A DNA stretch of 64,000 nt from contig CAWBFA010000005.1 in NCBI GenBank assembly GCA_963788055.1, forward strand, positions 496,001-560,000, in the 5' to 3' direction. The notes beneath the pieces were generated by a model. It saw only the letters and a list, made by a program, of their open reading frames with translations. It was not told where the DNA came from and made no database searches. Shown piece after piece: positions 8,753 through 17,187 of this stretch; the first letter of the stretch is position 1, and each line of letters starts with the position of its first letter. Position numbers and translations under genes: made by a program. The stretch is from JACCTU01 sp963788055. GTDB lineage: Bacteria; Actinomycetota; Thermoleophilia; Gaiellales; Gaiellaceae.

Positions 8753-10053
8753 AGCTTCCAGACCTTGTCCGAGTCTCGTCCCTTGTCGCCCGTCGCGTTC
8801 CGCAGGTCGACGACGAGATCGGACTGGTCGACGAGCGCTGCATAGTCGATCGACGAGTGGTCGGTCACGATCGTCACGCAGTCGTACTGCGCGGGGTCGA
8901 GTGGAACCGACTCCAGCCCGAGCCCCGGAATCGAGGGAACGTGCGGGTCGTGGTAGGCGACGTTCGCCCCGGCATTCCGCAGCAGCTCGATCAGCTTGAG
9001 CGCCGGCGACTCGCGAACGTCCCCGATGTCTGGCTTGTACGCGACGCCGAGCACGAGGATCTGCGATCCGCTCATCGACTTCTGCTTCTTGTGGTTGAGC
9101 GCCTGCGAGATCAGCGAGCGGCAGTGGTACGGCATCGCCTCGTTGACCTTGCCTGCGAGCTCGATGAACTCCGTGGTGAAGCCGAACTCGCGCGCCTTCC
9201 ATGTGAGGTAGAAGGGGTCGACAGGGATGCAGTGGCCGCCGAGGCCCGGGCCCGGCTTGAAGCTCATGAACCCGAACGGCTTCGTCGCGGCCGCGTCGAC
9301 GACCTCCCAGACGTCGATGCCCATCCGTTCGCAGAGCTGCGCGAGCTCGTTGACGAGCGCGATGTTCACCGAACGGAAGATGTTCTCGAGCAGCTTCGTC
9401 AGCTCTGCGGCCTCCGGCGACGAGACGGTGTGCACGGTGCCGATCGCCGAGCCGTACAGCTCCGCCGCGCGGCGCGAGCACTCCTCGGTGATCCCGCCGA
9501 TCACCTTCGGCACCTCCTTGACGTTCCACGCCGAGCCGGGGTCGACGCGCTCCGGCGAGAACGCGAGGTTGAAGTCCTCGCCCGCCTTCAGCCCCGTCGA
9601 CTCGAGGATGGGCAGCAGCTGCTCACGCGTCGTGCCCGGATACGTCGTCGACTCGAGCACGACGAGGTGGCCGTCGCGCAAGCGCTTCGCGATCTCGTGG
9701 GTCGCGGCGACGATGATCGAGAGGTCAGGCTCGCGCTGTTTCGAGAGCGGCGTCGGGAGCGCGATCAGGATCGCGTCGGCGCCTCGGAGCTCGTCGTAGT
9801 CGCTCGTCGCGGCGAGCCGTCCGTCGGCGACGAGCGGCGCGAGCAGGTCGCTCGGAACGTCCTCGATGTGGCTTTCCCCCCGGTTCAGTGCGTCGACGAC
9901 CTTCTGGACGACGTCGACGAGGAGCACCGAGCGCCCGGACGTCGCGAAGGTGTGCGCCAGCGGCACGCCGACGTAGCCGGCGCCGACGATCGCGACGTCC
10001 CAGGTCTTCGAGGGGGTGGACGCCGGAGCAGGGCTCTCCGTGCGCTCGATCAT
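8749..10053 (-). CDS. UDP-N-acetylglucosamine/mannosamine 6-dehydrogenase (WbpA/WecC type)
   Basis: This 434-residue nucleotide-sugar dehydrogenase carries out a two-step NAD-dependent oxidation of the C6 hydroxyl to a carboxylate. It shows VAIVGAGYVGVPLA at about 20-33, the FSPER segment near 165, and the catalytic Cys 275 in GGHCIPVDP. The family has UDP-binding and dimer domains in this order, and the length is typical. ATGA overlap with the upstream epimerase gene (10050-10053) and GTGA overlap downstream show a translationally coupled cluster. Whether it oxidises GlcNAc or ManNAc cannot be read from the sequence. Confidence 0.92.
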   Translation of the reverse strand: MIERTESPAPASTPSKTWDVAIVGAGYVGVPLAHTFATSGRSVLLVDVVQKVVDALNRGESHIEDVPSDLLAPLVADGRLAATSDYDELRGADAILIALPTPLSKQREPDLSIIVAATHEIAKRLRDGHLVVLESTTYPGTTREQLLPILESTGLKAGEDFNLAFSPERVDPGSAWNVKEVPKVIGGITEECSRRAAELYGSAIGTVHTVSSPEAAELTKLLENIFRSVNIALVNELAQLCERMGIDVWEVVDAAATKPFGFMSFKPGPGLGGHCIPVDPFYLTWKAREFGFTTEFIELAGKVNEAMPYHCRSLISQALNHKKQKSMSGSQILVLGVAYKPDIGDVRESPALKLIELLRNAGANVAYHDPHVPSIPGLGLESVPLDPAQYDCVTIVTDHSSIDYAALVDQSDLVVDLRNATGDKGRDSDKVWKL

Positions 10054-11102
10054 GACCGGAAGAGCATAGAGACGAGGTCAGCGATCCTCTCCGAGGCCTT
10101 ACCGTCTCCGTACAGCTGCGGCCGCTCGGTCGGCATCCGCGCGTTGGCGACGGCGTCGGCCAAGGCTGCCGGATCGTCGTCCACGAGCCGGTTCGCGCCC
10201 ACCGCGACCGTGTCGACCCACTCCGTGCTCGGCCGGAGCGTCACGCACGGGACGCCGTACCAGTACGCCTCCTTCTGCAGGCCGCCCGAGTCCGTGACGA
10301 TCGCGCGCGCCTGCGCCGCAAGCGCCGCGAAGTCGAGGTACCCGAGCGGCGGCAGCAGCAGGACGTGCTCGTGGAGCGTGAGCCCGTCGCGCTCGAGCGC
10401 GGCCGACGTGCGCGGGTGCACGGGGAAGACGACGGGCTCGGTCAGCCCGTTCAGCCCTTGCACGATCCGGGCGAGCCGCTCCGGCCGCGTGTTCGCCTCG
10501 CGGTGCACCGTGGTGACGATGTAGCGGCCCGGCGTCAGTTCGAGCTCCGAGAGGAGCCGTGACCGCTGTCGCGCGACGGGCGCGAGTTGCATGGTCGCGT
10601 CCGCCATCACGTCGCCGACGACCTCGACGCGTCCCTCGACCCCCTCGGCGGCGAGCGTCTCGCGCGAGCGCTGGTCCGGCGCGAACAGGACGCTCGAGAG
10701 CCGGTCGACCTCGATGCGGTTGCGCTCTTCGGGCATCTCCAGGTCGCCGCTCCTGAGACCCGCCTCGACGTGCGCTACCGGGACGTTCGCCTCGACTGCG
10801 GCCCGCGCGCCGGCGAGCGTCGAGTTCGTGTCGCCGTAGACGAGCACCGCGTCCGGCTCGGATGCGCGCAGCGCGGCGAGGATCGCCGGGGCCATCGCGG
10901 CGACGTCGGCGGTGTGGAGGTCGAGCCGCACGTCGGGCTCGGGCAGGCCGAGCTCCTCGAAGAACACTGCGGACAGTTCCGGGTCGTAGTGCTGCCCCGT
11001 GTGCAGGAGCACTTCGTCGACGCCGCGTGCGCGCAGCGCAACGGAGAGGGGCGCCGACTTGACGAACTGAGGGCGGTTCCCGACCACCGAGAGAACCCGC
11101 AT
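10050..11102 (-). CDS. wecB: UDP-N-acetylglucosamine 2-epimerase (non-hydrolysing)
   Basis: The 350-residue product has the GT-B fold hallmarks of the WecB/WbpI family: N-terminal VVGNRPQFVKSAPL, HVEAGLRSGDLEMPEERNR, HREANTR and the DSGGLQKEA phosphate-binding loop near the C-terminus. It interconverts UDP-GlcNAc and UDP-ManNAc, or acts on the diamino-uronate at the end of a WbpABEDI route. It is the first gene of the minus-strand cluster, starting at ATG 11102, 30 bases from the divergent tRNA-Lys gene. Confidence 0.94.
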   Translation of the reverse strand: MRVLSVVGNRPQFVKSAPLSVALRARGVDEVLLHTGQHYDPELSAVFFEELGLPEPDVRLDLHTADVAAMAPAILAALRASEPDAVLVYGDTNSTLAGARAAVEANVPVAHVEAGLRSGDLEMPEERNRIEVDRLSSVLFAPDQRSRETLAAEGVEGRVEVVGDVMADATMQLAPVARQRSRLLSELELTPGRYIVTTVHREANTRPERLARIVQGLNGLTEPVVFPVHPRTSAALERDGLTLHEHVLLLPPLGYLDFAALAAQARAIVTDSGGLQKEAYWYGVPCVTLRPSTEWVDTVAVGANRLVDDDPAALADAVANARMPTERPQLYGDGKASERIADLVSMLFRS

Positions 11103-11131
11103 CCGGGCTAGACTAGACGGCCGCTGCGCCG

Positions 11132-11204
<73 letters not shown>

Positions 11205-11237
11205 TCGGACACGCTCGTGCGGTTGCGTGTCCCCGAG

Positions 11238-12431
11238 TCAGGCTGCGTCACTGAGGGAGCGATCGACCGCGTCGGGAGCGAGGACGTGCTCGATCGCCAT
11301 GATCGCCGCCCCGGTCACGCCGGCGCGATCGCCGAGGCGGCAGGGGACGATTCGGAGGTCGCGCGTTGCGAGTGGGAGGGAGCGGCTGATGATTCCCTCG
11401 CGCGCGCCGGCCAGGAGCTGCGCGTGCGCCTCGGCGATGTCCCCGCCGATGACGATCACGGCGGGGTTGAAGAAGTTGACGGTCCCCGCGAGGACCTCCC
11501 CGAGGGTGCGCCCGGCGTCCCGCACCATCCTGATCGCGCCGGCGTGACCGCTGCGGACGAGACGGACCACGTCGCGACTACGTGAGGCGTCCTCCCCTTG
11601 ATCGTTCAGCCTGCGTGCGAGCGCTTGGCCGCCGGCAATCGCTTCGAGGCAGCCCACGTTTCCGCAGCGGCAGACAACGTCGGTCCGGTCCGTGGCGCGG
11701 ATGTGGCCGATGTCGCCGGCCGCCCCACGTGCGCCGCGGTGGATGTGGCCGCCAGCGACGATGCCGCAGCCGATGCCGGTGCCCACCTTGATCAGGAGCA
11801 GATGCTCCGTCTCGGCCCAGTGTGTCCGGTGTTCCCCGAGAGCCATGATGTTGACGTCGTTGTCGACCAGGACCGGCGCCCTGTAGCGGCTCTCGAACCA
11901 CTCCGGGATGGGGAAGTCGTCCCAGCCGGGCATGATCGGTGGATTGACCGGCCGTCCGCTGCGGACCTCGACAGGTCCCGGCACGCCGATGCCGATTCCG
12001 TGAACGTCGTCGGGAGACCGGCCGACCTCTCCGAGGAGTTCGTCGAAGCGCTCGGCCACCCAGCCGAGGGCGGCTTCGGGGCCAATCGCGATGTCCAGGT
12101 CTGATGCCCGCTCCGCGAGCGGGGCGCCGCTGAGGTCGCTCACCGCGACCCGGGCATGGGTCGCACCCAGGTCGGCGACGAGGACGACACCTGCCTTGCG
12201 GTTGAAGGCGAGCACGGTGGCGGGGCGGCCGCCCGTCGAGGCGCTGCCGCCGGCTTCGTAGACGAGCCCCTGCTCGAGCAGGGCGTCGACGCGCTGGGCG
12301 ACGGTCGAGCGGGCGAGGCCGGTCTCCCGCGCGAGATCGGCCCTCGTGACCGCGATTCCCTCACGGATCAGCCGCAGGAGTGCGCCTGCGCTGGTCTGGG
12401 ACGACTGTGTCGGCGCACGTTTTGTCCCCAT
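11238..12431 (-). CDS. ROK-family transcriptional repressor
   Basis: The 397-residue product joins an N-terminal winged helix (LIREGIAVTRADLARETGLA... about 25-70) to a ROK sugar-kinase-like domain. The DLGATHARVAV phosphate loop and the zinc motif CRCGNVGCLEAIAGG are present. ROK repressors such as NagC and XylR sense sugars. It is divergent from the sugar uptake operon, with a GACTAA/TTAGTC palindrome in between, so it probably controls that operon. ATG 12431 was chosen because the longer frame adds 13 residues that do not resemble the family. Confidence 0.92.
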   Translation of the reverse strand: MGTKRAPTQSSQTSAGALLRLIREGIAVTRADLARETGLARSTVAQRVDALLEQGLVYEAGGSASTGGRPATVLAFNRKAGVVLVADLGATHARVAVSDLSGAPLAERASDLDIAIGPEAALGWVAERFDELLGEVGRSPDDVHGIGIGVPGPVEVRSGRPVNPPIMPGWDDFPIPEWFESRYRAPVLVDNDVNIMALGEHRTHWAETEHLLLIKVGTGIGCGIVAGGHIHRGARGAAGDIGHIRATDRTDVVCRCGNVGCLEAIAGGQALARRLNDQGEDASRSRDVVRLVRSGHAGAIRMVRDAGRTLGEVLAGTVNFFNPAVIVIGGDIAEAHAQLLAGAREGIISRSLPLATRDLRIVPCRLGDRAGVTGAAIMAIEHVLAPDAVDRSLSDAA

Positions 12432-12479
12432 CGTGAGCCAAATTACACCATGCGGTGGACGAAGTACCACAACTTATGA

Positions 12480-12508
12480 TTGACAGTTGGACTAAGTTCG
12501 GTTTAGTC
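12480..12508 (+). promoter_or_regulatory. probable promoter and repressor operator of the sugar operon
   Basis: A perfect -35 (TTGACA, 12480-12485) precedes by 17 bases a weak -10 (TTAGTC, 12503-12508). The -10 is one arm of an inverted repeat GACTAA-7 nt-TTAGTC (12490-12495 and 12503-12508). A dimeric repressor here would block polymerase. The site lies between the divergent ROK regulator and the oxidoreductase start at 12518, so the ROK protein is the obvious candidate. Assignment is by position and symmetry only. Confidence 0.5.
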
Positions 12509-12517
12509 TCCCGCCGG

Positions 12518-13687
12518 ATGGCGCTCCTCCGCGCGGCGATCGCAGGAACCGGGTTCATCGGCAAGGTGCACGCACGGTCGGCTCGCCTCGCAGGAGCACG
12601 GCTGGTCGGCGTGGCCGCCTCGACGCCTGAGACGGCTCGGACGGCTGCCTCCGAGCTCGGCGCCGAGCGGCACTTCGCCTCGGCCGAAGCGCTGGTCAGC
12701 GACCCCGACGTCGACGTTGTCCACATCTGCACGCCGAACCACCTGCACCTGCCGCTCGCCGAGGCAGCGCTAGCCGCGGGGAAGCACGTGATCTGCGAGA
12801 AGCCGCTCGCGCTCGACGCCGCGGGAGCGCAGCGGCTCGTCGACCTCGCAGCCGACTCGGGACGTCACGCGGCCGTTCCGTTCGTCTACCGCTACTACCC
12901 GACGGTGCGAGAGGCGCGCGAGCGGATCGCGAGCGGACAGACCGGTGCGCTGCGGCTGCTCCACGGGATGTATCTGCAGGACTGGCTCCTGCGCGCCGAC
13001 GACGCGAACTGGCGCGTGGACCAAAGGCTGGGCGGCGCGTCGCGTGCGTTCGCCGACATCGGCTCGCACTGGTGTGACCTCGCCGAGTTCATCTCGGGCC
13101 ATCGGATCGTCCGCGTCTCCGCGAGATTGCTGACGGCGGTGCCCGAGCGAGTCGGCGAGGCGGACCGCCAGGCGTTTGCCTCAGGCCGAAGCGGCGGACA
13201 GATGCGCCCGGTGACGACAGAAGACGCGGCGCTCGTTCAGTTCGAGACGGATTCCGGGGCCATCGGGTCCGTGGTCGTCAGCCAGATCTCGGCGGGTCGC
13301 AAGAATCGGCTCTGGATCGAGCTCGACGGGGCCGACGAAGCGCTCGCCTTCGACCAGGAGCACCCGGAAGAGCTTTGGTGCGGGCGGCGCGAGAACCTGA
13401 CGATCCTGCGCCGAGATCCCGCGACGCTGTCCCCCGCTGCTGCGCGCTTCGCCTTCCTCCCCGCTGGTCATCCGCAGGGCTACGCGGATTGTTTCGACGC
13501 GTTCGTGGCCGACTTCTACGAAGGAGTCAGCGCCGGCTCGATGGTCGACGGAACACCGACATTCGCTGACGGGCTGCGTGCCGCCCTCATCACCGAGGCA
13601 GTGTTGACCTCCTCCCGCGGAGAGCACTGGGTCGACGTGGCGGCGAGTTCAGAGCCCGCAATCGACTCCCGGGCGGTTGCGACATGA
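12518..13687 (+). CDS. Gfo/Idh/MocA-family sugar oxidoreductase
   Basis: This 389-residue NAD(P)-dependent oxidoreductase starts at ATG 12518 with a Rossmann motif (AAIAGTGFIGKVHARSA) and has the ICEKPLALDAAGA motif near residue 97, with the catalytic Lys of the family. The frame stays open upstream to 12455, but that would place the start over the operator. It is the first gene of a five-gene operon with isomerase and sugar ABC transporter, and ends in an ATGA overlap. Such oxidoreductases oxidise cyclitols, aldoses or glycosides. The substrate is not readable here. Confidence 0.9.
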   Translation: MALLRAAIAGTGFIGKVHARSARLAGARLVGVAASTPETARTAASELGAERHFASAEALVSDPDVDVVHICTPNHLHLPLAEAALAAGKHVICEKPLALDAAGAQRLVDLAADSGRHAAVPFVYRYYPTVREARERIASGQTGALRLLHGMYLQDWLLRADDANWRVDQRLGGASRAFADIGSHWCDLAEFISGHRIVRVSARLLTAVPERVGEADRQAFASGRSGGQMRPVTTEDAALVQFETDSGAIGSVVVSQISAGRKNRLWIELDGADEALAFDQEHPEELWCGRRENLTILRRDPATLSPAAARFAFLPAGHPQGYADCFDAFVADFYEGVSAGSMVDGTPTFADGLRAALITEAVLTSSRGEHWVDVAASSEPAIDSRAVAT

Positions 13688-14607
13688 AGTTCGGCTTCCT
13701 GAGCTCGTGCATGCCGGAGCGCAGCCTCGAGGACATCGCCGCCTGGGCGGCAACGAACGGCTATGAGGCGCTCGAGCTCGCCGCGTGGCCGCAGGTCGGC
13801 GATCGGCCGTTCACGGCGAGCCATGTCAGGGCGGATGCCTTCGACGAGGCCGAGGGGGAGCGCGTCCGAAAGGCGCTCGACGAGCACGGTCTCGTCCTCT
13901 CAGCGCTCGCGTACTACGACAACAACCTCGCAGCCGACACGTCCGAGCGCGAGGGGTACCACGCGCACCTTCGTGCATGTGTCGACGCCGCGGCCGCGCT
14001 CGGCGGTGTCCCCGTCGGGACGTTCATCGGCCGCGACCCAGGACGCAGCGTCGCCGAGAATCTTCGCGAAGCCGAACGCGTCTTTCCGCCGCTCGTCGAC
14101 TACGCCGGCGAGCGCGGCGTGCGGCTGATGATCGAGAACTGCGTGATGGAAGGCTGGCATCCGGACGGGTACCCGGGCAACCTCGCCTACTCACCCGAGC
14201 TGTGGGAGTGGATGTTCGAGCTCGGCCTCTTTCTGAACTTCGATCCGTCGCACCTGCTCTGGCTCGGCATCGACCCGGTTGAGGCGTTGCGGCCTTACGT
14301 CGACCGTGTGGCGCACGCCCACGCAAAGGACGCCGAGACGTTTCCGAGCAAGCGCAACCGCTACGGGTTCTTCGGCCGAACGTCCACGCGCGAGGAAGAC
14401 CCGTGGGACATGGGCTGGTGGCGGTATCGGATCCCCGGCCTCGGGCAGGTCGACTTCCGTCGCTACGTCGACGCGCTCTACGAGGGCGGGTTCGACGGCG
14501 TGCTGTCGGTCGAGCACGAGGATCCGGTCTGGGGTGGCACGCCCGGGTTGGTCGAAGCCGGGCTCCGGATCGCGCACAACAACCTCCGTGGGCTGGTCGT
14601 CCGATGA
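13684..14607 (+). CDS. sugar phosphate isomerase/epimerase (AP-endonuclease-2 TIM barrel)
   Basis: The 307-residue protein belongs to the xylose-isomerase-like TIM-barrel family (IolE, IolI, hydroxypyruvate isomerase relatives). Metal-ligand segments are visible: MIENC (Glu), FDPSH (Asp, His), HAKDAE (His) and SVEHEDP (Glu). It overlaps the preceding and following genes by four bases each. In comparable operons it works after the oxidoreductase on a keto-sugar or inosose. The exact reaction is inferred only to class level. Confidence 0.88.
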   Translation: MKFGFLSSCMPERSLEDIAAWAATNGYEALELAAWPQVGDRPFTASHVRADAFDEAEGERVRKALDEHGLVLSALAYYDNNLAADTSEREGYHAHLRACVDAAAALGGVPVGTFIGRDPGRSVAENLREAERVFPPLVDYAGERGVRLMIENCVMEGWHPDGYPGNLAYSPELWEWMFELGLFLNFDPSHLLWLGIDPVEALRPYVDRVAHAHAKDAETFPSKRNRYGFFGRTSTREEDPWDMGWWRYRIPGLGQVDFRRYVDALYEGGFDGVLSVEHEDPVWGGTPGLVEAGLRIAHNNLRGLVVR

Positions 14608-16118
14608 CGAAGGTTCTCGACGTCCGCGACCTCGTCAAGGAGTTCCCGGGGGTCAAGGCGCTCAAGGGCGTCGACCTCGACGTGCTCGAAGCCGAGGTGC
14701 ACTGCCTGCTCGGCCCGAACGGGGCAGGCAAGTCGACGCTGATCAAGTGCGTCTCCGGTGCGGTGGAGCCCACCAGTGGCGAGATCCTCTTCATGGGCGA
14801 GCCTTTGCCGCCGGGCGACCCGGCGGGATCGCTCAAGCGTGGCGTGGCGACGATCTACCAAGAGCTCGACCTCGTCCCGGACCTGAGCGTCGCCGAGAGC
14901 ATCTTCCTCGCGCACGAGCCGCGCCGTGGGCCGCTGCTCGACCTCGACAAGATGTACCGGGAGTCGGAGGCGCTGCTCGCTCGCCTCGGACACGAGTCGA
15001 TCCCGGTGCGCGCAAAGGTGGGGAAGTTGCGGCCGGCGGCGCAGCAGATCGTGTCGATCGCCCGTGCGCTGTCCGGCAATGTGCGGTTGCTGATCATGGA
15101 CGAGCCGTCCGCGATCCTTGACGAGGCCGAGATCAACACGCTTTTCGACGTCGTTCGCCGGCTCACGGCGGAAGGCGTCGGCGTCGTCTACATCTCGCAC
15201 CGACTGGACGAGATCCGGCGCATCGGCGACCGCGTCACCGTCCTGGCCGACGGCCGTACGACCGCGAGCGGCCTCCCTGCGACGACGCCGACCGGCGAGC
15301 TGGTCGAGCTGATGGTCGGGCGCAAGGTCGAGCAGCTTTATCCGGACCGCCCAGTCGGCACTGACCGCGTCCTGCTCGAGGTTCGAGGCGCCAGGCGGCT
15401 TCCTGCCGTCCGCGGGGTCAGCCTGCAGGTCAACGCGGGCGAGGTGGTGGGTCTCGGGGGGCTCGTCGGCTCGGGTCGCACGGAGCTGCTCTCGCTCATC
15501 TACGGCCTCGACCAGCTCGAGGAGGGCGAGATCCTCGTCGAAGGCAAGCGCTTGCGGTCCGGTGGTCCGCGCAACGCAATTCGACGCGGTCTCGGGATGG
15601 CGCCTGAGGACCGGAAGTCGCAGGCGCTCGTCCTGGACTGGAGCGAAACGAAGAACGTGACGATCACGGATCTCAAGCGCTTCTCGCACCTACTACTCGA
15701 TGTCCGCAAGGAGCGCGAGAGCGCCCGGACGCAACTGAGGGCGCTGAACACGGTGCCGGACGACCCGGACCGCGTCGTTCGACTGCTCTCGGGCGGCAAC
15801 CAGCAGAAGGTCGTGCTCGCGCGCTGGCTGCTTCACGGCTGCCGCGTGCTGCTGCTCGACGAACCGACGCGCGGCGTCGACATCGCGACCAAGGCGGAGA
15901 TCTATCGGATCATCGGGAACCTGGCGGAGTCGGGTCTCGGTGTGCTCGTCGTCTCGTCGGAGCTCGAGGAGCTCGCGCACATCTGCACCCGCGTCCTCGT
16001 CATGCGCGACGGCGAGATCGTCGCCGAAGTCGACGGAAAGGACGCGACGGAACACGAGCTCCTTCGTCACGCAGTCGCACCCACAGACGCTCCCGTTCTC
16101 GTCGAGGAGGTTGTATGA
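14604..16118 (+). CDS. sugar ABC transporter ATP-binding protein, two nucleotide-binding domains
   Basis: This 504-residue RbsA/MglA-type ATPase starts at ATG 14604 (ATGA overlap). Domain 1 has Walker A GPNGAGKST at about 38-46 and Walker B LLIMDEPSA. Its signature is the divergent LRPAAQQ usual for the first domain of this class. Domain 2 has a degenerate Walker A (GLVGSGRTEL), signature LSGGNQQK and Walker B LLLDEPTRG. It energises uptake through the permease encoded next. The long open frame upstream of 14604 belongs to another frame of the isomerase gene. Confidence 0.95.
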   Translation: MTKVLDVRDLVKEFPGVKALKGVDLDVLEAEVHCLLGPNGAGKSTLIKCVSGAVEPTSGEILFMGEPLPPGDPAGSLKRGVATIYQELDLVPDLSVAESIFLAHEPRRGPLLDLDKMYRESEALLARLGHESIPVRAKVGKLRPAAQQIVSIARALSGNVRLLIMDEPSAILDEAEINTLFDVVRRLTAEGVGVVYISHRLDEIRRIGDRVTVLADGRTTASGLPATTPTGELVELMVGRKVEQLYPDRPVGTDRVLLEVRGARRLPAVRGVSLQVNAGEVVGLGGLVGSGRTELLSLIYGLDQLEEGEILVEGKRLRSGGPRNAIRRGLGMAPEDRKSQALVLDWSETKNVTITDLKRFSHLLLDVRKERESARTQLRALNTVPDDPDRVVRLLSGGNQQKVVLARWLLHGCRVLLLDEPTRGVDIATKAEIYRIIGNLAESGLGVLVVSSELEELAHICTRVLVMRDGEIVAEVDGKDATEHELLRHAVAPTDAPVLVEEVV

Positions 16119-17137
16119 CCACTCCCGCGCAAACGTCCGAACCCGGTCGCGGTGCCGCGCTTGCCCAGCGGGTTAGGACGCTCGAGCTGCAGGAGTACGC
16201 GCTCGCCATCGTCGTGGTGCTGCTGTTTGTCGTCGGCGCGATCCTGAAGCCCGACACGTTCCCCACGTGGGACAACGTCCGCAACATGCTGACCCAGGCG
16301 AGCGTTGTCGGCGTGCTCGCGATCGGCATGACCTTCGTGATCGCAACCGCCGGCATCGACCTGTCGGTGGGCTCGATGGTCGCGGCCGCAGGCGTCTTCG
16401 GAGGAATCCTCGTGGGCTCGGACGGCACGAGCAGCCTCATCTTCATCCTCGGGGCGATCGCGTTCGCGACGTTCCTCGGCAGCGTCAACGCGACTGCCGT
16501 CGCGTACGGGAGAGTGGTCCCGTTCATCGCCACGCTCGCGATGTTCTCGGTCGCAAGGGGCTTAGCCCTGCTCCTGAACGACCAGCTGCCCGTGAGCCTG
16601 CTCGACCTCAACGGCGGATCGTTCGGCGACCCGCGCCCGTTCTCGCTCCTCTGGTTCGGGAACGGCCGGATCGGCGGGATTCCGGTCTCGGTCTATGTGT
16701 TCATCGCCATCACGGTGATCGGCTGGATCGTCTTGAACCGCACCCGGTATGGCCGCTACGTGGTGGCTGTCGGCGGTAATCGCGAGGCGGCCCGCATCGC
16801 CGGCGTGCCGGTCAGGCGGATCATCTTCAGCGTCTACGTCCTGTCCGGATTCCTCGCTGGGATCTCTGCGGTGCTCCTGTGTGCGCGGCTCGGAAGTGCC
16901 TCGCCGGTGAGCGGAAACCTCTACGAGCTCGACGCGATCGGTGCGGTCGTGATCGGCGGGACGGCCCTCGCGGGGGGGCGCGCGACGATCGTCGGCACGT
17001 TCCTGGGCGTCCTCACGTTCGCACTGATCTTCAGCCTCATGACACAGCTCAATCTCTCGACCGAGATCCAGCAGGTGACGAAGGGCTTGATCGTCCTCGG
17101 AGCCGTCCTGCTGCAGCGCCCGGAGGCGCGTTACTAA
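16115..17137 (+). CDS. sugar ABC transporter permease (RbsC type)
   Basis: The 340-residue membrane protein belongs to the branched-chain amino acid/ribose permease family. The ATG at 16115 overlaps the ATPase stop and is preceded by AGGAGG. Hydrophobic helices include YALAIVVVLLFVVGAIL and VVGVLAIGMTFVIATAGIDLSVG, the latter being the typical GIDLSVGS signature. The C-terminal FALIFSLMTQL region and the conserved GGREAARIAG-like cytoplasmic loop (reads GGNREAARIAG) are present. It acts with the ATPase and the lipoprotein encoded on either side. Confidence 0.94.
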   Translation: MTTPAQTSEPGRGAALAQRVRTLELQEYALAIVVVLLFVVGAILKPDTFPTWDNVRNMLTQASVVGVLAIGMTFVIATAGIDLSVGSMVAAAGVFGGILVGSDGTSSLIFILGAIAFATFLGSVNATAVAYGRVVPFIATLAMFSVARGLALLLNDQLPVSLLDLNGGSFGDPRPFSLLWFGNGRIGGIPVSVYVFIAITVIGWIVLNRTRYGRYVVAVGGNREAARIAGVPVRRIIFSVYVLSGFLAGISAVLLCARLGSASPVSGNLYELDAIGAVVIGGTALAGGRATIVGTFLGVLTFALIFSLMTQLNLSTEIQQVTKGLIVLGAVLLQRPEARY

Positions 17138-17187
17138 TGCCCGAAACGGCCGGGCGAAGCAGTCAACACCACAACGGGAGGTATGCA

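Noticed and set aside
17137..17187. Earlier start of the sugar-binding protein
   Set aside because: It would place 17 polar residues before the lipoprotein signal peptide, and the ATG at 17188 has a strong ribosome site.
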